This document shows, piece by piece, positions 1 through 10,917 of a stretch of DNA of 64,000 nucleotides. The notes under the pieces were generated by a model. The model was given only the letters and a program-made list of their open reading frames with translations. It did not search any database and was not told the DNA's origin. The stretch is from positions 314,430 to 378,429 of the forward strand of contig NMRB01000089.1 of NCBI GenBank assembly GCA_002633025.1, given 5' to 3'. The translations under genes were made by a program, and so were the position numbers. Position 1 is the first letter of the stretch. Each line of letters opens with the position of its first letter. This DNA is from Notospermus geniculatus (Eukaryota; Nemertea; Pilidiophora; Heteronemertea; Lineidae).

Positions 1-293
1 GGGGGGTGAAAGAAGGGTACCAAAACTAGGTGATGTCAGAACATTCTGTGCAAAAAACATGAATTTGAATTTTCATAAATTTATCTTGCCTTATAACTGA
101 AAACACTTCACATTATAATTTCCAGCAGTGCTGCCTGAATCTCCTAGATTTTTTGCAGACCTGAACGAGTTGTGATATCAAAGGTGAAAATAAAAATTTG
201 ATTTTGTAACATCCATTCTCTACTGGAGAATTGCCCATTTGCTGTTGCTTGAGCTGTGGCCGAAATTACAAAGTAAGTTTAACTTAGTTCAAT

Positions 294-449
294 GGCTGGT
301 ATTTTATAAAAGTTAGCAAATGCTTTTACTTATTTGTACAGCGAAGTCCTGTCACTGGACCTCGCTGTACAAATAAGTAAAAGCATTTGCTAACTTTGTA
401 CTACAAAACCTAAACTAAAAGCTTTGCTAGCTTTTATGAATACCAACCC
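294..449. mobile_element. Foldback miniature element with an 83-bp hairpin
   Basis: The ends are imperfect inverted repeats (about GGCTGGTATT and AATACCAACCC) enclosing a near-perfect inverted repeat at 311-395. The paralogous sequence near 9085-9095 lacks this block, so it was inserted after the duplication. I see no clear target duplication. Confidence 0.65.
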
Positions 450-519
450 TTGAGTTCTTTACGAATGCTCATTTCGTACTTACGGCGCGGTTTTTGACAA
501 CTAATTTAGCAGGCTATAC

Positions 520-1653
520 TCAAAAGTACACCTTAGCAACCAACCCCCTCTTTGTGTCTTTGCACTGGGCTGATATCGGCCAGGCGATTATACGACGTTG
601 GGAATCGCTGAAAATTTGGTAAACGAACGTTACAGAAGTAGGAACTCTGAGAAGGAACCGTAAGCGCGAATCTGGTCTCTTCTTCACGTCCTGTAGCCTA
701 TAAAAAATCTCTGGGCAACGCTTCCTGCTGTCAACGGTATACACATTTAGTACAGTGCGAAGTGTATGGCCTTGCGATACCTGACAATCGAGGCACAAAC
801 TAAGGGCCTCCAAAGCAACAATGTGGTACCCAAGGAGATATGCCTTCTTTCCTCGTGTGAATCCCTGTTTTGTACGTAACACGTTGGTAAAGTTCTCAAA
901 CATGCTCTCCTTTTCAAATACAACAATGGTGAAGACACCTGATGGTTCAAAATTAAACATGAGTATATTGCCATTCTCATCAAAATAATGATTGTGGATT
1001 AACAATCGCGGAAGTAGAACGTTTGAGACAGCCCAGTTGGATCGTTTAAGAAAGCTATATTTTACACCGGGTAGAACCCTGACTTGTTCTAGTGTCAGAA
1101 TAAAACCCATGTCTCTAATTCTGTAGACGTTGTACCGAGATTCAGTCCTCACTCTCGCCGAAACCGTGCGGTGTCCGTGAGCACGGATGTATGTAATTTC
1201 TAATAATGCAATATCGTTGTGAACAATGATGTTCAATCTTCTGAAAACAGACCCGTTTGGTCCTCGGGTTCTTTTGAATTTGTCGTGAGGTAAATGAAGT
1301 TTGCGGCGGTTGCGTCCCGTCAGGTCAAAGACAATGCAATGTATTGCTTTCCGTCGAATCGTGGTCGGAAAGTAGCAGATTCCCACCACGCCATTTCCAT
1401 AATCACCAGCGATGGACGCAAGATCTAAAACTTGATAACGATAAACTAATTCATAACAAGCATCTTTCCTTGTATACACGTAGACGTTCAATGGGTTCAT
1501 TCCTACCGTGGACTTCGAAGCAAACCCAAGAAATGCTTTTGAGTTTCTGTGATAATGCCAAATGGACCATGCCTTAGAAAAATCACCTTTGATTTCGACA
1601 ATACTTCTCTCTTTGAAAAAGCCCGGCTGATAGAGTACATGTATTCCATTCAA
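520..1653 (-). CDS. Unrecognised beta-rich protein, copy 1 of a paralogous pair
   Basis: An uninterrupted 377-codon frame on the minus strand. It is clearly paralogous to the 400-codon frame at 9159-10361, with long identical stretches, for example around residues 125-150 and 240-270, that end in similar C-termini (VAKVYF versus VAKIYF). I do not recognise the family. The residues alternate hydrophobic and charged, with many short strand-like segments and few long helices, which would fit a beta-propeller or the C-terminal domain of a larger protein; that is inference. There is no signal peptide or membrane segment. The similarity to the paralog continues upstream of the first Met, so the true start may lie further upstream or in a lost exon. 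An element inserted at 1688 cuts the upstream flank. Both copies being open suggests the protein was selected until recently. Confidence 0.6.
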   Translation of the reverse strand: MNGIHVLYQPGFFKERSIVEIKGDFSKAWSIWHYHRNSKAFLGFASKSTVGMNPLNVYVYTRKDACYELVYRYQVLDLASIAGDYGNGVVGICYFPTTIRRKAIHCIVFDLTGRNRRKLHLPHDKFKRTRGPNGSVFRRLNIIVHNDIALLEITYIRAHGHRTVSARVRTESRYNVYRIRDMGFILTLEQVRVLPGVKYSFLKRSNWAVSNVLLPRLLIHNHYFDENGNILMFNFEPSGVFTIVVFEKESMFENFTNVLRTKQGFTRGKKAYLLGYHIVALEALSLCLDCQVSQGHTLRTVLNVYTVDSRKRCPEIFYRLQDVKKRPDSRLRFLLRVPTSVTFVYQIFSDSQRRIIAWPISAQCKDTKRGLVAKVYF

Positions 1654-1687
1654 ATCCCGCGAAAATTTGAAAAGGAATCGAAAGGTT

Positions 1688-1853
1688 CAGGGCCGTATTT
1701 AGCGGGGGGGGCTAGGGGGGCAGCTGCCCCCCAGAGCCAACCAAAAAACGTGATTTTCATGCAGATTTTTGGCAAAAACCGGCAAAAAGAGGTCTTCTGC
1801 CCCCCCAGAGAGGCTTTTGCCCCCCCAGGACCAAAAAGCTAAATACGGCCCTG
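1688..1853. mobile_element. 166-bp miniature element, CAGGGCCG termini, 5-bp target duplication
   Basis: The ends are perfect 16-bp inverted repeats (CAGGGCCGTATTTAGC). They are flanked by the direct repeat AGGTT at 1683-1687 and 1854-1858. The G- and C-runs inside can also pair. The second gene copy (about 10285) has the empty site. The CAGGG terminus is typical of hAT elements; a 5-bp duplication is less usual, so the superfamily is not settled. Confidence 0.8.
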
Positions 1854-1956
1854 AGGTTGGTTTAGAAGGTTGGTTGGGCAAAGATTACTATGGGCGGTTA
1901 TAACCATCCCGAGCACATCAGGGGTTCTTAGTGCTCGCTCCCTTCGTCACCGCTCG

Positions 1957-2207
1957 CAAATAAAGACGTTAGAAAATAAAGACGTTGTTGTTGTCCTATT
2001 CTCTGGCCGTTGTGGTGAGATCTAGTCGTAGCCAAGAAAAATGTAAGGTGGCGCTGCAGTCGTCCACACGAAGAATGACGAAAACACCCGAAGTGTTACG
2101 AATGATACAGCGCCACCTTACGTCTTTCTTAGCTACGACTAGAGATCACCACAAAGACTAGAGAATATGACAACAACAATGTCTTTATTTTGTAACGTTT
2201 TTATTTG
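1957..2207. mobile_element. Foldback element with ~100-bp arms
   Basis: The left arm starts CAAATAAAGACG and the right arm ends in its near complement (CGTTTTTATTTG). Pairing continues through the GTAAGGTGGCGCTG / CAGCGCCACCTTAC core. The element lies in the extra DNA (about 1880-2690) that copy 1 of the duplicated region has and copy 2 lacks. Confidence 0.7.
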
Positions 2208-2689
2208 TAGCTACAACCGGCAATAGGAGGACACGCCCGGCCAACATCATCTGGTCACGTGCTTGGAATTGACCAATCAGCGCGAGGTTACGTTGTAGAA
2301 GTAGATCCTTAAAAACCCGGTTTTCTCCATTTATCATAGTTAATATCTGGGAAAAGGCACTTAAATATTCTGCTTGACACAGAAATAATTGAGAGAATAA
2401 TAATTTTATAACTTTTGAGAAAGTTTGACAGTGACCATATCATAAGCCTGTCTTCCGGTGGTATTAAATGTATTACTACGCCGATTTGGAGTGGCTGCAT
2501 TTAAATATCGTGCGAAATAACCCCTCATATTTTCAGTATCCCCAAACCATGAAATTATCATGGTCAACCCATGCAATGAAAACTTGAAGCATTAGGTTAG
2601 GGTTATGTTTGTCCTAACCGTTCCTTCCAACGAAGGTCTGGGATCAATATATGAGAACAGGCATCTCGCCATTCCTAATGGTAAATGCA

Positions 2690-3000
2690 TTGGCCGTGCA
2701 TTACAGGTGCGTGACCATCTCCTCTTTTGGGAGTCGACGCATCCGATGTAATATTTTGCACTGCTCCATTTGCTAATCCCCTCCAACAAACGATTGAAGG
2801 GTTAAACTGGGACATACGATTGCACACAGGACCCCCCTCAGCCCCCGGACTATCTCTGTTTTTCAGTGTCTGCCGCACAATATAGCGGGTATTCTGATAC
2901 GGGAGGCATTCTCTTTCATTAAACCTGGTTCGAATCCAGCCTGGCCCATATGGGATCAATCATCCCTGCGGTCCGTCGCTTGGGACAGTCAGCCATGGTG
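2690..3000. repeat. Upstream flank shared with 10378-10604; contains a tRNA T-arm-like stretch
   Basis: This sequence and 10378-10604 are homologous and lie upstream of the two gene copies. Both contain GGTTCGAATCC, the consensus B box of tRNA genes and tRNA-derived SINEs (about 2932 and 10540). I cannot fold a complete tRNA: the T stem has a mismatch and there is no matching acceptor strand. It may be a SINE head or chance. Confidence 0.45.
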
Positions 3001-3128
3001 CCTTTTATGGCAAGCCGTTTCTACGCTTATTAGAGAAACCCGGTATTGCGAAGAAAAAGTTAATGGTAGGTATTTCGATAGAAAAAACAAGTTTAGGCAG
3101 AAAAACCATGGTTTTAAGCCACGTTCCA

Positions 3129-3191
3129 CGCACATAGTTGGAAAAAACAAGATATTTATATTGAACAACTTGTTTTTTCCAATTATGTGCG
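3129..3191. repeat. 63-bp inverted repeat in an A/T-rich tract
   Basis: CGCACATAGTTGG and its near complement CCAATTATGTGCG close a hairpin whose stem includes GAAAAAACAAG / CTTGTTTTTTC. The surrounding 3000-3280 is rich in runs of A around C-A-A-G and holds no gene that I can see. Confidence 0.6.
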
Positions 3192-3539
3192 AAAAAACCA
3201 GTTTTTCAACCTAATTTCATGGAAATACCATGTTTTTTAGAAAAACCTGGTAATTCACTTGAATTACAATGTTTTTCTATTTCTCGGCGAATGGGGAGCG
3301 CCAATTGGTCACGTGAGACTGATAGAGCAGACGTGACACCTATAGAGGCTCATTGTTCGACAGATGCGGTTCACCAAGCACGGCCAATCACACCTTGAAT
3401 CGTCATGAATAATAGGTGGCGTCGGTGTACTATCAGTTCAAACCCACGCGTATATTCTCGCGTGGTCTGCGTGATCGGGGTTCCCTATTACCTCGTTTTC
3501 CCGTTGTAATTCAAAAAGACCTGTCCCCATATTCACGAC

Positions 3540-3623
3540 ACCCTGCTAGCTTAGTTGGCTGCTACTGGTGTACATTGGCCTGTACGAACTGGAGATTTAG
3601 TAACCAACTAAGCCTAGCAGGGT
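3540..3623. repeat. Inverted repeat around CCTGCTAGCTTAGTTGG
   Basis: ACCCTGCTAGCTTAGTTGG pairs with CCAACTAAGCCTAGCAGGGT across a ~45-bp loop. Frames of 60-150 codons across 3400-4270 have no recognisable domain and probably arise by chance. Confidence 0.5.
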
Positions 3624-3902
3624 TTCGTGACGCACGCACGCACACCCGTATTTGGTACAAAGGTAGGAGCCAGTCTCCGTAAGCCAAACAGAGGACTACG
3701 TTTTCCTCAAGTCCTAGCCGTACCAAATTTTGTACGGAACTTTGGCTTGGGTGTAGTAAGCACCAGCCACAGGACAGCATATGGAGGACCTGTGACGAAA
3801 ATGGGATGATAACAAAGAGAGGACTTAAATATAGGTCCTCTCTTTACAAAAAGTCCTTTGTTGGTGTGCTTTCCTTACAATGTCCTCTCATTCCTGCATT
3901 CA

Positions 3903-3936
3903 CGCACTCACACACACGCACGCGCGCACACAGAGG
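3903..3936. repeat. CA/CG-rich microsatellite
   Basis: An alternating CACA/CGCA tract. From here to 5060 I see no gene or clear repeat. Confidence 0.6.
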
Positions 3937-5067
3937 GACGTGCATTCCAGACCATGCAACCGAGAACATCATTACGACTGGTCCGATCGTAGAACTATTT
4001 TACTGCGTTGAGAGTGGCGCCATAACAAAGAGGTCTGTCACCTCACATTTTTGCTTTGAGCTATTTCGGTCGCCCCGTACTGAATCAAGTGAACGGGGAG
4101 CCCCGTGCACATGTTTAATACTCTGCTCCTGCTGTAGGCCAAGCTACGAATATGTGAGAAAGTGCCCACGGACTCGACATGCTCGCCAGAGGTACAATGC
4201 ACGCGCCACTGGCGGCCCCTGGCAAAAGATTGAAGTTATGTATTACTGCGCACCATGCACTGTAAAGTAGTACGTATTAAAACTGATGATATCTCATTAA
4301 TATGATGACAGCGAGTGTAATAAGCCCTGCGCCAGTTGCTTACACTCTGCTTGTGGTCAGGCTGAGCAACCCTGCAGTTATTCAACCCTTGTCTTTCAGC
4401 TGAATTAGTTTCTCCTTAATTTTCCTTAATTGCTTGTTTGTCCTGTCTACACAGGTTCTGTAGTTCTACATTCGGGTTTCAGCTCAGTCTTTTCTAGAGT
4501 TTCAGATTGTAAAGTTCCACTTGAAAAAGACCCCGGTTGGGGTCGAAAATTCGTGAATTCTGGAGATTGACTTCTTGTTTATTATCATTTTGTGTGTCAA
4601 TTTTGTGCCTTTTGTACCTTGTAATAAGTGGCCAAATATGAAACACTAGGTAGATTGGAATTATTCGAAGCAAGCACAAGACAAAACCATGCCAACGTGA
4701 CTGATTTCAGGTCTCGCTGTACCACTGTATACAACCGCCGGGTCAATCTCGTCACACTGGCTGCCGGGCAAGCTCTGCCGCTTCAGTCAGTAAATTGGCT
4801 CTGATGACTAAACTAGCACATCTCTGCGACTGAATTTTCGCATGTTGGAAGAGCAAACAGCACTGCACACTACTGTATATCGCATGGCGTTGATAAATCC
4901 CTAGTTATGCCGTATTTTCACCGGGAAATAGGACACGAAGAGCGAACCTGACGTAGCAGAGCACAAAATCTGGCAGTGGTATCTGATTAATTGCAAGCAA
5001 AACTGGTGCCAAGGCGCTCATTCTGGAGGCAACTGAACATGGCTCAACCCTTCTAACCTAAGCTTCA

Positions 5068-5290
5068 AGCCTAATGACAACCCAGAGCCTAACCCTAGCC
5101 CATGGTCTAACCCTAGCCCTAATTTAACCCTAGCTTGAAGCACAACCCTAGCCCAGGCCTAAGCCAAGGCACGATCTTAACCCTAACCCTAACAACTATA
5201 ACCCGAACAACCCTTACAACCCAAACGACGCTAACGCTAACAACCCTAATCCTAACAACCATAACCCTAACAACCCTAACCCTAGCCCGG
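5068..5290. repeat. Degenerate interstitial telomere-like repeat (CCCTAA type)
   Basis: Many copies of CCCTAA and CCTAAC variants (AACCCTAGCC, AACCCTAACCC, AACAACCCTAACC) are spread over about 220 bp, interrupted by longer degenerate units. TTAGGG is the common metazoan telomere unit. The tract is too diverged to be a live telomere. An old repair insertion or a satellite that happens to resemble it are both possible. Confidence 0.75.
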
Positions 5291-5884
5291 GGTGTGCCCT
5301 AGATAGGGGCTTAACCCCAGGTAATGGAACCCTACATGGAACGACTGTTGCTAGGCGTTACTAGGCAGATGGCAGTTGAATTGTTCTGAGGTCATTGGTG
5401 GCGCCATTGCAATTTGCAGGCAAATCCGCAAAATGAAAAGTTGCGTACTGTTTTCAAATTGGTCGTATTCACATATTTATTGTTCAAATCCACATATTTA
5501 TTGTTCAAATGCCAAAAGCAGCATATCATTATGTTGCTTATGACCAGGAATTTTCATTTTTGATGTGATTTTGTGTTGAAAAATTGGAAAAATGCCTTCT
5601 CTCGCCCTTCTTGGTGGGTTATTAATCATTCAAATATGCTTGTATGGCGACTAGGGTATCATTATGACCATTATTGACCTGCTGCCAGAGACAACGGCCC
5701 ATGATATCAATAGGCCTATCAATAGAGGTCCTCCCACGTAGGTGACGGTCGTATGCGCAACAACTCACAATCTCAGCAACAGGCCTAGGCCTAGTTTCAA
5801 ATCCTCCCTGTTCCTGTCCAACATGTTTAAGCCCTGATGGCCTAACTGGTAAAATGTCAAAAACGTCATAATGTCAAAGGTAAA

Positions 5885-5975
5885 ATGTCTGGGATTACAT
5901 GTCCTCATTTGCACCCAAATACATACGCACGCACAACACCTACTCACACACACGCACCTACACACACACCATGAC
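5885..5975. repeat. CA-rich low-complexity tract
   Basis: Short CACACA/ACGCAC runs. The preceding 5300-5880 is unique-looking DNA without a supportable gene. Confidence 0.5.
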
Positions 5976-6007
5976 CAAAAACAATATGGTTCCCGATCTG
6001 ATTGATC

Positions 6008-6450
6008 GGAAACCATAATTACGGGCACATCGGGGGGTCGGATTTGAATGGACTTTTTATGTGATGTTTGGAGGGATATACTAAACCATATAAAGCAAAA
6101 AGAAATTTTGTCGCAATTTGTTCTAGGTCAGATCATATTTTTCCTGGACCACATGTATAGCTAAAAAGTTGTCAATATCGAAAGAAGGGCCTTTCACATT
6201 TTTGATCAAGTTCGAATAGCATAGCCGACAGTGTAGACCTACTCCGAATCTAAATGAGAACCGGATCGAGTGGACGGATCTTAACCAATCAAGCTATTTT
6301 TCCGCCAGTCTGTCAAGAGATACTATCGCTATCCCTATTGGCTGATGCAGTGTCGGATACAGATATGTTCCAGGTCATCCGTGTTGACAGCCTTAAAAAC
6401 GGATTTACCCAGTACACGATACACACAACTTTATCCTGGTTCCAACTAGA
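6008..6450 (+). repeat. Dispersed repeat, same family as 34585-35008
   Basis: About 400 bp match 34585-35008 in the same orientation. Both open with a G-run next to GTCGGATTTGAA and end near AACTAGACGCATCC. Relative to the other copy, this one holds an extra segment after CCGCCAG. Pieces of the family also occur at 33935-34160 and 51060-51180. I see no long reading frame, so it is probably a non-autonomous element. Confidence 0.75.
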
Positions 6451-6590
6451 CGCATCCGGCCCATGGCGCGTTAGCGCTGATTTCGCGCATGCGCACTTAA
6501 AACTTATACAGCCACTGTGAACTTGAATCAGCCATAGAGACAGTCGGCAGCTCGGTCAGCTTTGCGAGGAATTGTGACTTTATTGCTGCT

Positions 6591-6648
6591 GCTTTTGTCA
6601 AAATATTGGTGGTAATAGTGCTTTTGTCAAAATATTGGTGGTAATAGT
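6591..6648. repeat. Perfect tandem duplication of a 29-bp unit
   Basis: The unit beginning GCTTTTGTCAAAATATTGG occurs twice back to back with no differences, implying a recent replication slippage. The rest of 6650-7740 has only short frames without recognisable domains. Confidence 0.8.
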
Positions 6649-7915
6649 GCGATTCATGCCTAAGGTATGATCCGAACCATTGAGATCATGCATAGAAGCT
6701 TTGCAATGGTTTCGAGGAGGGGTTTTAGCCGAAGGGCTGATTTTGAGGAGAATTTTGAATACGTAACCTTTGACCTTTTGCTTCTGATTGGTGGAATAGC
6801 CAATGAACTTTTCTACCAGCTGTCTACGGTGGCATGTGAATTTTTTTTTCTACTCGAACGCAACACTGTTTTACCAAAATGTTACAAAAAATGGCCATTT
6901 TGTGGTAAAATAATCTCTTTATGTAACTGTGTGGCTCTCAAACGGGAAACTTCATCCAGTATATCTACGATAAGATGCTATGAAAAGTGGAAGACGATAG
7001 CGTTCGACTTCTAAAATGCCTTGCACGCGCCTTCGTTGTGTTTTTATGTATGACTAAGTACAAGCAAAAGTTCTGAATGCAAATTTTTCGGCGCCGTAAT
7101 ACATGATGTCATTTTTTGGTAGTCGTTCTTTTCTGTTTCAGAGGACTGTTTTACCAATAAAAAGCAACTGTTTCTGTTATGTCATCGCTGTCTATTTTCG
7201 TGATGTATCATTTTCGGGAACTGTTGTGAGAAATATTTGTCAGAGGAACTATTTTTCAAGAGCGCATGCGCTCACCCTCAACATGCGGATGGATGTGTTT
7301 TCATTTTTTTCAGGTTTGTCATGTTTGTCGGCTTTTTTGCATCATTCTTATCTCATTCTTTTCTAGAAATGTGAACTACCGAGTGAAGCCCAGACATTCG
7401 GCTTCTGAATCATAGCATTGATAATTTTTTTCAATCACTCATAGTGAAATTAGGCCTATTTGACTTTTATCGACAACACATGATTGATTGCCTGTCAGCT
7501 GTGCTGGTGAAACAAATTCAAATTCGTTTATTAATGTTCGGAACTCTCACAGGGCCTTCATTAACTTTTCCCCTACCTGGGTCATGACTTCCACAATTGT
7601 TTATGGAAGTCAATTTGGGAAGATGCTGGGGCCTTTAGACTTCTTGCAATTCGTTTTTGGGGTCATGACTTCTTGTTATATTTTACTAGGGATTGGTTTC
7701 TATAGCCATGCACCTTAATCCGTCATTGAACAATCGAAGCGGACACTTTTTACAGGGGGACATTATTTACTGTTACTCGTCTCTATGAAATGGTCCATGG
7801 ACCATGTGCTCACTGGGTTGGACATAATAGTCTAATGACAGAGGGAGGTACATATCAGTTATGAGCAATCTGGGTCAAGTCATTCCCAGGTACATGTAGG
7901 ACTTTGATGATTTTT

Positions 7916-8405
7916 GGGTTATGCCACCTGGCGGCCGTATTGGATGTCCGATCGGGCTGGAACTTCACATGCACATAAAGGTCATCTGTAGGGGGCCACA
8001 TAGCACATTGGAGCACTTTGGGGCAAGTCGTTCCTGAGTTACAGCACTTTGATGATTTTCGGGTTATGCCACCTGCCGGCCATATTGGATGTCTGATCGG
8101 GCCGAAACTTCACATGGACATGAAGGTCATCTGCAGGGGGCCACATAGCACATTCGAGCACTTTGGGTTAAGACATTCCTGAGTTAAAGCACTTTGATGA
8201 TTTTTGGGTTACGCCACCTGGTGGCCATGTTTGAAGTCAAATTAGGCCGAAATTTGACATGCCTGTAAAGGTCGTCTAGATAGAGGTAAATATCAAATTT
8301 GAGCACTCTGCGTCAAGCCGTTCCCGAGTAATAGCACTTACTTGACTTTCAGGTTACGCCACCAGGCGGCCATAGTGGTTGTCCAATCGGGCCGAAACTT
8401 GGTAT
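7916..8405. repeat. Four degenerate ~145-bp tandem units
   Basis: Each unit opens with GTTAYGCCACC, followed by GGCGGCCAT-like and ATCGGGCCGAAACTT-like blocks and ending near AGCACTTTGATGATTTT. Units start at about 7918, 8063, 8208 and 8353. The block probably belongs to the same element as the terminus at 8640-8820. Confidence 0.7.
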
Positions 8406-8639
8406 TTTTTAAGGTACCCCTCCAATGCACATTTTGGCAAGATATGAAGTCGCTCGGTGAAATAATGACAAACTGTGCCAGGTTCGTCACTTTTGTCGAA
8501 CTTTGACCGTTGTGACCTTGAAAAGTACGTCAAATCAAAAACCCGTTAAATATGTTATGTATCCTTATTAGCTACATCTATGATAAAAATTTGGAGATGA
8601 TCTAGTCATTAGTACAGGAGTTATTGCACTTTTTGTGTT

Positions 8640-8820
8640 TTTGGTTTCCGCCACCTGGTGGCAAAAGTGAGAGTCGAATGGCACCGAAACTTGGTGTCGT
8701 GGGGTATATATGTACCAAGTTTCATATCAATAGCTCCAGCGGTTACGAAACGTTCCCTGCTAACGGACAGCGACGACGACGGACGCTGCACCATCGTAAT
8801 AGCTCACCCCGGTGAGCTAA
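8640..8820 (+). mobile_element. Helitron-like 3' terminal repeat (hairpin then CTAA)
   Basis: The segment ends with the hairpin GCTCACCCCGGTGAGC followed by TAA, giving a hairpin plus a CTRR-type end as in Helitrons. A homologous segment lies at 31375-31565, and GGTGAGCTAAAA recurs near 31854. No Rep/helicase frame is present, so this is at most a non-autonomous relic. The 5' TC end was not located. Confidence 0.45.
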
Positions 8821-9158
8821 AAATAGAAATGCGACGAGAAGCTCGGGGAATAACTTTGTACTGAAGCTGGAGGCCGCCGCCGATGAAAAAAATGCTTCCA
8901 CGTTTATTTGCCGATGAGACCGAATATTTTTTGCTCCATCTCATCCCAAAATAAAAAAAAAAATCATTATAAATGTAAATTCCTTCTCGGGTTCTCGAAG
9001 ATGAAAGTATGGAAATGATGTTAGTTTACTAAAACCTATTTGCTGTTGATTGAGCTGTGCCCGAAATTTCAAACTAAGTCAGTTCCTTGAGTTCTTTATG
9101 AATGCTCATTTCGAATGTACGGCTCGGTTTACAACAACCTTTTCAGTAGGCTATATGT

Positions 9159-10361
9159 TCAAAAATAAATCTTCGCAACCACCCCCCTCTCTGTGTCTTT
9201 GTTGTTGGCTGATTTCGGCCATGCGATAATACGACGTTGGTCATCGCTGAAAATTTGGTGACCGTAAGTAGAAACTCTGAGAAGGAACCGTAAGCGCGAG
9301 TCTGCTCTTATCTTCACGCACTGCAGCCTATAAATGGCTGGGCAACGCTTCCTGATGTCAAGGGTATACACATTTAGTACAGTACCAATACCGTGCGATA
9401 CCTGACAATCGGAGCACAAATTAAGGGCCTCCAAAGCAACAAACTTGTTCCCAAGGAGATACGCCTTTTTACTTCGTGTGAATCCCTGTTTTGTACGTAA
9501 CACGTTGGTAAAGTTCTCATACATGCTCTCCTTTTCAAATACTGCAATACAGAAGACACCTGATGGTTCAAAATTAAACATGAATATATTGCCATTCTCA
9601 TCAAAATAATGACTGCCCACCGGAAGTCGAGCGCCTGCGTTAGTCCAGTCGTCTTCTTCAAGAAAGCTATATTTTATATCGGGTAGAACCCTGACTTGTT
9701 CTAGTGTCAGAATAAAACCCATGTCTCTAATTCTGTAGACGTTGTATCGAGATTCAGTCCTCACTCTCCTCGAATTCTCGCGGTGCCCGTGAGCAGGAAC
9801 GTGTATAATTTCTAATAATGCAATATCGTTGTCAACAATGATGTTCAATCTTCTGAAAACAGACCCGTTTGGACCCCGCGTTCTTCTGAATTTATCGTAA
9901 GGTAAATGAAGTTTGCGGCGATTGTGTCCGGTCAGGTCAAAGACAATACAACGTATGTCTTTCCATCGAGTCGGTAAGTAGCTGATTCCAACCACGCCAT
10001 TTCCATAATCACCAGCGATGTGCGCAAGATCCAAAACTTGATAATTATAAACTAATTCAAAGCAAGCATCTTTCCTTGTATACACGTAGACGTTGAATGG
10101 GTTTCCCAGCCTGGATTTCGAAACAAACCCTAGAAATGCTTTTGATTTTCCGTGATAATACCATTTGGACGATACTTTAGAAAAATCACCTTTGATTTCA
10201 ACAAAACGTCTCCCTTTGAGAAAGCCCGGCTGATAGAGTACATGTGTTCCATTCAAATACCGCGAAAGTTTGAAAGGAATCGAAAGTTGGTTGAGAAAGG
10301 TAGAGACGGTTGGTTGAGCAAAGCGTGTCGCACACGAGGACACACCTGGCCACACCGCCAA
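9159..10361 (-). CDS. Unrecognised beta-rich protein, copy 2 of a paralogous pair
   Basis: An uninterrupted 400-codon frame. From about residue 37 it aligns along its whole length with the protein at 520-1653, with small indels, for example near residues 240-255. The first ~35 residues are low in similarity and read into the duplicated flank, so the annotated Met may not be the native start. No domain is recognised, and there is no signal peptide or transmembrane helix. The lack of introns in both copies allows a retrocopy origin or a single 3' exon of a larger gene. The 3' flank (9035-9158) is also shared with copy 1. Function unknown. Confidence 0.6.
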   Translation of the reverse strand: MAVWPGVSSCATRFAQPTVSTFLNQLSIPFKLSRYLNGTHVLYQPGFLKGRRFVEIKGDFSKVSSKWYYHGKSKAFLGFVSKSRLGNPFNVYVYTRKDACFELVYNYQVLDLAHIAGDYGNGVVGISYLPTRWKDIRCIVFDLTGHNRRKLHLPYDKFRRTRGPNGSVFRRLNIIVDNDIALLEIIHVPAHGHRENSRRVRTESRYNVYRIRDMGFILTLEQVRVLPDIKYSFLEEDDWTNAGARLPVGSHYFDENGNIFMFNFEPSGVFCIAVFEKESMYENFTNVLRTKQGFTRSKKAYLLGNKFVALEALNLCSDCQVSHGIGTVLNVYTLDIRKRCPAIYRLQCVKIRADSRLRFLLRVSTYGHQIFSDDQRRIIAWPKSANNKDTERGVVAKIYF

Positions 10362-10377
10362 CGGTCATCTCTTCTGT

Positions 10378-10604
10378 TTGGGGTCGACAGACCCGGTGTG
10401 TAATTTTTCACTGCTTCGTTTGCTAATGCCCCCCCCCCCCGCTGGAGGCACTGATCAACATGTGTCTCTGTTTTTGAGTGTCCGCCGCACAATAAAGCGA
10501 GCACTCCCATACGGGAGGCATTCTCTTTCATTACATCTGGTTCGAATCCAGCCTCGTCCCATATGGGATCAATCATACCTGGTCGTCTGTCGCTTGGGAC
10601 AGTG
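10378..10604. repeat. Upstream flank of copy 2, homologous to 2690-3000
   Basis: This is the counterpart of the flank at 2690-3000, including GGTTCGAATCCAGCC and CATATGGGATCAATCAT. It includes a C-run at about 10430. It marks the right limit of the duplicated segment. Confidence 0.6.
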
Positions 10605-10769
10605 AAGGCGCTGCTCCACGTGATACTTTTCTGTCGAAAGCTTGCTGTCAGACAGCAATTATTGCTGTCATACAGTCACTAGCTGAACAACTTCCACGGG
10701 ATAGTCTTTGGACAATTACTATCTGACAGCAAACTTTCGACAGAAAACTCTCACTTGGAGCAGCGTCTT
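10605..10769. mobile_element. Foldback element, GCGCTGCTCCA arms
   Basis: AAGGCGCTGCTCCACGTGA pairs with the right-hand end at 10751-10769. The stem continues through TTTCTGTCGAAAG and GCTGTCAGACAG for about 50 bp per arm. It lies exactly between the duplicated flank and the LINE. Confidence 0.7.
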
Positions 10770-10917
10770 AAAGGACCACGGTATCGCCACTTTCTGTCGA
10801 CAGCCGGCGCCACCGACACCATTCTCCAATACTTTAGAGAGCTTTAGGGTGTGGCATGAATAGCGGCAGGTTTTTTCACGGTGATCTGATTTAAATGACC
10901 TTAAATACCAAACAAGA

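Noticed and set aside
2932-2950. tRNA gene around GGTTCGAATCC (also near 10540)
   Set aside because: No matching acceptor or D arm; at most a SINE relic.
3806-4270. 154-codon plus-strand frame
   Set aside because: No domain, microsatellite-encoded start, odd composition rich in His/Arg/Thr; likely chance.
6667-7014. 115-codon plus-strand frame
   Set aside because: No recognisable motif, no support from splice signals or a paralog.
10605-10769. LINE 5' promoter hairpin
   Set aside because: The inverted repeat looks like an independent foldback element similar to that at 48107, so it was not counted as part of the LINE.
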